46,556 bases of DNA, taken from NCBI GenBank assembly GCA_900660155.1, contig CABFPE010000031.1, positions 1,006,111 through 1,052,666 of the forward strand, in the 5' to 3' direction. Shown piece by piece: positions 42,522 to 46,556 of this stretch. The DNA comes from Hofstenia miamia. Taxonomy: Eukaryota > Xenacoelomorpha > Acoela > Hofsteniidae. The notes beneath the pieces were generated by a model. The model saw nothing but the letters and a program-made list of their open reading frames with translations, was not told the origin of the DNA and did no database searches. Each line of letters opens with the position of its first letter. Positions within the stretch are counted from its first letter, which is position 1. Position numbers and translations under genes: made by a program.

Positions 42522-42949
42522 AGATTTTCCATATTGTGGTAACATATAAAGTTATTAAATAGAATATGGAGGATAAATTCACATTAAGATTGAAGTTTTT
42601 AGTATTTATAGGCACTTGCTTGAAAGTTTTTTACTTGCATTAAGTGCCCTGCTGCATTCACAAAATCTTAATCACTCTAAACAAATTGCAATGCAAATTC
42701 TCTTTCAGGGTGTAGTTGCTGCCATTTAAATTAGATTCTTGATTCAGTTTAATCTTTTGTGTCCTAGGAATAATATTTTGAATACTTGCAACTGTCACAA
42801 TCAGCATATTCATATTTCCTGTGGCAATTTTTCATTGAGCACAAATTGCAAATGCCATGCTCATATGTGGAGATTCTGCCAAATAATCAGAAACTGAAAT
42901 TTGAATGAAACTGAATAATACTTCTCATACTTGTGCAAATTTATGATGG
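42522..42949 (+). repeat. 428-bp duplicated segment, copy 2
   Basis: Copy of 30937-31364 at a constant offset of 11,585 bases, so no net indels. It is flanked by different sequence on both sides. A 22-bp palindrome lies 45 bases before it. Confidence 0.93.
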
Positions 42950-44868
42950 CAGTCATTGGCACACTATTTATATAGATCAATGGCTACTTATAGACTATGT
43001 GCATGTTTACAGCTTTCTCACAAATAAGGAATGCTGCTTCAAGAGGATTTAGTGTTATTAAATTCATCATTTTGTCTAGTAGTTTCTGTAAACGGTATTG
43101 CACTTATATATGCTAAACAAGTTATTAGTTTGTCCTTGTTGCAATTGATATCTAAAATGCTCCGTTTTGGAAGTTTTTTGTATAACAACTTTGTACATGT
43201 ATATTTGTAGAATTAGATAATGGCGCGATCTAGATATCAGGAGTTGACTGGTATTTGCCAGACTGTAAGCGTATAAACATAAACAAAATAAAAATCTTAA
43301 CTATTTAAGTGATCTTAAGCAGACATGAAAAAATTTCTTAATAAATTTAAAAAAAAACTGATTAAATTTCATAAATACCCTTGAAATTTCCGAGTGCTTA
43401 GAATCTAAATTTGGCAAAATTTTTAGCTTAGCCTTAAACTGCCTAGAAATTTTTGGAAATTTTTACGGCTTCTTTGAGACAACTTTAGCGCTCAAAACTC
43501 TCAAACTAATAATGCTATCCAATATCTGTAACCACCACTGGATAGGAAATGGCCTTCTCCCTCCTTTAATCTCAAAATCAAGTGAATATGTGAACCCATC
43601 CGGGTGCGAAGACAAAGTGTTTGAGGCTATGTGTTGCTCTCATAGGCTTTAGATATCCTGATTACCTGCACATTAGGAATAGTGACAATTTTAAACTTTT
43701 TTAAAAATCATATAATGTTCAATGAAAATTTGTGAATATTTCCAAATACTTCAGCCACAAATCACACTTTTGTACAAGTTCACCAATAGTTGTGGCCAAA
43801 TTTCAGGCCATTCAAATTTCATAATTAATCTTTAAGTAAATTTCTTGAAAATTTTGAGAAATGTGTATCTTTTATAAAGGACATGGGCAACTTAGGGTTA
43901 AGAACCTGCTATTGGCTTAAGCTTATAGACAATTTCAAACAAGATAATCAATTCCCACTAACGTTGAAGTTGTTCCAAATTATTTAATATTGGCATATCT
44001 AACATTCGAAATCACTACGGTTAATATATTGTGTAACAGTGATGCATTTGAAACATTGCAATGTGTGAATTGGCAGTTAAATACAACCAATAAATCGAAA
44101 TCATTTGTAATAAACATGATAGAAATTTCCCAAACGAAAATTCACTCACAAGAAAATTCCTAAATCTGACATTCCCAAGAAACACTTTTATTCTGAATCC
44201 AAGCTCACGTCCCCTTCTCGATTTTTATAATGCTGCGATGTAGAATAAGGTTTTGCAAATTTCAGTTGGGAGGAAATTCTTGAAAAGAAATTCTACTTGG
44301 AAATGTATGTAAGCATTTTACATGGAGATTTTCCTTGTGAACAAACTGCCGGCTTATTGATATACACATTATTCATTGTTAAAATTCTACAGATTTTTAA
44401 AAAAATGGGAAATCTTTATTATTTTAAGCGATGATTTTTATGTCATTTCATAAAATACTTAATACTTTAATACAAAGATGGCCGTGTTACCAATCAATTG
44501 ATAGGTTTGCTATAGTGAATTTTAAATGCCTTAGCGTGAATATTTTGGAAATATTACTATCATTTCTTGAATATGGAGTATAATAACGTCTAATACAATA
44601 CTGTTCTTTCATATTGTTTATTGCAGAACAGAATATGTTTAATGTGTTTATTGAAATGTCCTTCAGTATCATATTGGAATCAATAATTACTGTCAGTGTT
44701 CCAGCATCAACCGCAACATCTTGCAATGCGCTTGATAACGAGCAACATGTGAATTAGAAGTGTAAACCTCATTCTAGCCATTCGCTGAAATTCACTGTAA
44801 TAATTTGACATTAATAAATAGATTTTAATTCACGAAATGCAAAGTTTCACATAAAGGTACTAATCAAG

Positions 44869-44902
44869 GCCATCTATATATATATATATAGATATAGATG
44901 GC
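44869..44902. repeat. hairpin around a TA run
   Basis: GCCATCTATAT and ATATAGATGGC are exact inverted arms enclosing a short TA-rich loop. Confidence 0.85.
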
Positions 44903-45500
44903 ATTGGTACAACTAAATGGAGGTGTGATTTTAACACAAGATAGCCATGCACAACCTGGGTCATTTGAAAATTATCACAACTTAATAATATTACAATAAT
45001 AAGGAATTATCAATCATTATTACAAAATGTAAATATAATAAAGAAAATATTATATAAGCGGATTTCATATGACAATGATAAACTAAAAACAAATACATTA
45101 GCATTTTTCAAAAACCTATCAATTAATTTTTCAGTTTTATCTCTCTTAAGTCAAAACCTTACATTTCAAGATTTGCAAAAACAGATATATGTATTCAGAT
45201 CATATAAATAATTATTTATTTAAAGTTGAACTCAATCAATGATATAAAATTGTATTGACATAGCATTAAATTCAATTTTATTTTTTTTATAATCACAAAT
45301 AGTCACTATAAAAGTTTGAACAACCATTATGAATTTTTCAATTTAAAAGATCTCAGTTCTGCCAAAATTTTAAGTTAAATGCAAAACATGAATATATTGC
45401 ATCAGCATAGAGATACAAAAATATTTCTCATGAAAGCTTAAAGTAATTTACAAATATTAAATAATGAGGTATTTTTGTTTATTACTTTCTATATACTTTA

Positions 45501-45503
<3 letters not shown>

Positions 45504-45541
<38 letters not shown>

Positions 45542-45569
45542 TTATATATATATATATATATATATATAT
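45504..45569. repeat. (TA)n microsatellite, interrupted
   Basis: Two long TA runs separated by CGTT. The second ends at ATCGAAGG. It lies just downstream, on the minus strand, of the Penelope-like element and may be associated with its end. Confidence 0.95.
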
Positions 45570-45676
45570 CGAAGGATTTGAAAAATTTTTGCCCAGTTTT
45601 GATTTTTATAAATCATCGTCCGTATGACAAATGCGTTAGATAAATATTATACGATCAACTACTCCAAAGGAAGGTA

Positions 45677-46556
45677 TCAATATATTGCATGCACTACAAT
45701 TCTGGAATTATTGATGTTATTAAGGAATTTTCCCTCGTTTGCAGTTTTAATTAAAATTTGTTCTCCAATTTCATGATGTTTTGATCCTAGCAATATCTTA
45801 AAATTTTCTTCCTTGATTTCATGATGATGTAAATATATTTCAGAATTTAAATGTTCTCTTATGTATTCTTTCATCTTTGGTCCCTAAATTTCTCTTAGTT
45901 TCCTCGATGTATGATTTATTGCAATCATGACATTCATATTGGTAAATTCCAAAAGAAAGCTGATATCTTAGGTATAAAAGCTTTGTTGTTTAAGATGGTC
46001 TTTGTTGCAGATAATTTTATATTGGCAATTTTAATTTGGTGTGCAGCATTGTGATTCTTTCCCTTAAAATTTTAACTTGGTTGCCAAAATATGGAAGCTT
46101 TAACTATATTGGACAATTATTTTTCTTATCACTGTACATGTTTCACAAATTTGTTCCTTATTACTTTCTTTAAGCACTTAGTAGAATTTTTTTAATGAGT
46201 TTAGTTTAATGATAGCCGTTGTTTTTTTAAGATTTTGAAAACTTTATGTGTTGCATTCGTTACATGTTTGTAATTTGAAAATGTTCTAAGGCTCGATTAA
46301 ATAATGTCTTAATTGCGTTAAATTTGTATGACGTATTGCAAGTCGTAAAAAATATGTAATGCATATGCTTAAATTTGCACATTTCACGCATGCCAACTTG
46401 TTTCATGATGATCATTAAAATTATTAATTGTATAATCAAGAAAGTTAAGTTTATTGTTGTTTTCATATCCCACTGTAAATTGAAGTTCTTCTAGAATGTT
46501 GTTTAGATAATTCAAAAATATGTTTGCTTTGTCTGTGTTGTTAAATACTACTACCC
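45677..46556 (-). pseudogene. Penelope-like retroelement, RT C-terminus and GIY-YIG endonuclease (partial)
   Basis: On the minus strand from the right edge: FLNYLNNILEELQFTVGYEN and KLNFLDYTINNF, the block near the end of Penelope RT domains. Next is CNTSYKFNAIKTLFNRAL, the conserved linker. After breaks comes GIYQYECHDCNKSYIEET (from 45950 downward), a GIY-YIG endonuclease start in which the usual GET reads EET. The frame 45874-45677 continues with HHEIKEENFKILLGSKHHEI, typical of the endonuclease C-terminus. Stops and frameshifts show it is dead. The catalytic RT motifs would lie beyond the window. Confidence 0.8.

Larger units (their letters stand above)
42950..45676. other. no confident gene
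   Basis: AT-rich. The minus-strand frame 44487-44726 (79 codons, beginning MQDVAVDAGTLTV) looks somewhat protein-like but matches no family I know. It has no clear splice partners. A hairpin around a TA run lies at 44869-44902, and (TA)n runs at 45504-45569. Confidence 0.5.

Noticed and set aside
1..46556. CRISPR arrays, rRNA, tRNA or bacterial operon structure
   Set aside because: None seen; the window is eukaryotic, with spliced genes and retroelements.

Overview
This is an AT-rich metazoan (invertebrate-type) nuclear genome window. It holds intron-rich host genes, large introns packed with transposon debris, many (TA)n tracts, and LINE, Penelope, hAT and Tc1/mariner remnants. Nothing prokaryotic or organellar is visible. 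The species cannot be named from this sequence. All homology statements come from reading translated segments against remembered protein families; no search was run.

Two host genes can be reconstructed, and they face each other tail to tail. On the plus strand (981-12356) lie seven exons encoding the C-terminal 269 residues of a WDR48/UAF1 orthologue, the WD-repeat activator of USP1, USP12 and USP46. The upstream exons lie off the left edge. The exons join in a single frame to a stop at 12354-12356. On the minus strand (29430 down to 21728) lie seven exons of an SLC34 (NaPi-II) sodium-phosphate cotransporter, 588 codons including the stop. It has both QSSS repeats, the residues linked to electrogenic transport, and a PDZ-type C-terminus. 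Each gene needs one GC-AG intron to keep frame and conservation, and the SLC34 gene also has a 41-nt intron.

The rest is mobile-element sequence and its decay products. 1-455 (minus) is the N-terminus of a hAT-type BED-finger transposase. 3085-3213 is a short mariner-like fragment. 3889-5830 holds two related repeat copies, the second split by a hAT MITE. 9930-10440 is a dead Tc1-like transposase. 13520-20240 is a LINE cluster: an RT fragment, an inverted C-terminal fragment of a second LINE type, and a plus-strand LINE with an intact gag-like ORF1 whose endonuclease is interrupted by a nested minus-strand LINE with an open RT frame. 23159-23403, inside an SLC34 intron, resembles a SPIN/Charlie-type hAT MITE. 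30937-31364 is repeated without a visible difference at 42522-42949. 32230-33130 is a dead mariner. 35036-35853 is an unclassified TIR element with repeated palindromes. 45677-46556 is a Penelope-like element with RT and GIY-YIG endonuclease remnants, running off the right edge.

From about 33.6 to 45.5 kb I see no convincing host gene. The WDR48 and SLC34 products have no known functional link, so their adjacency is probably only positional.
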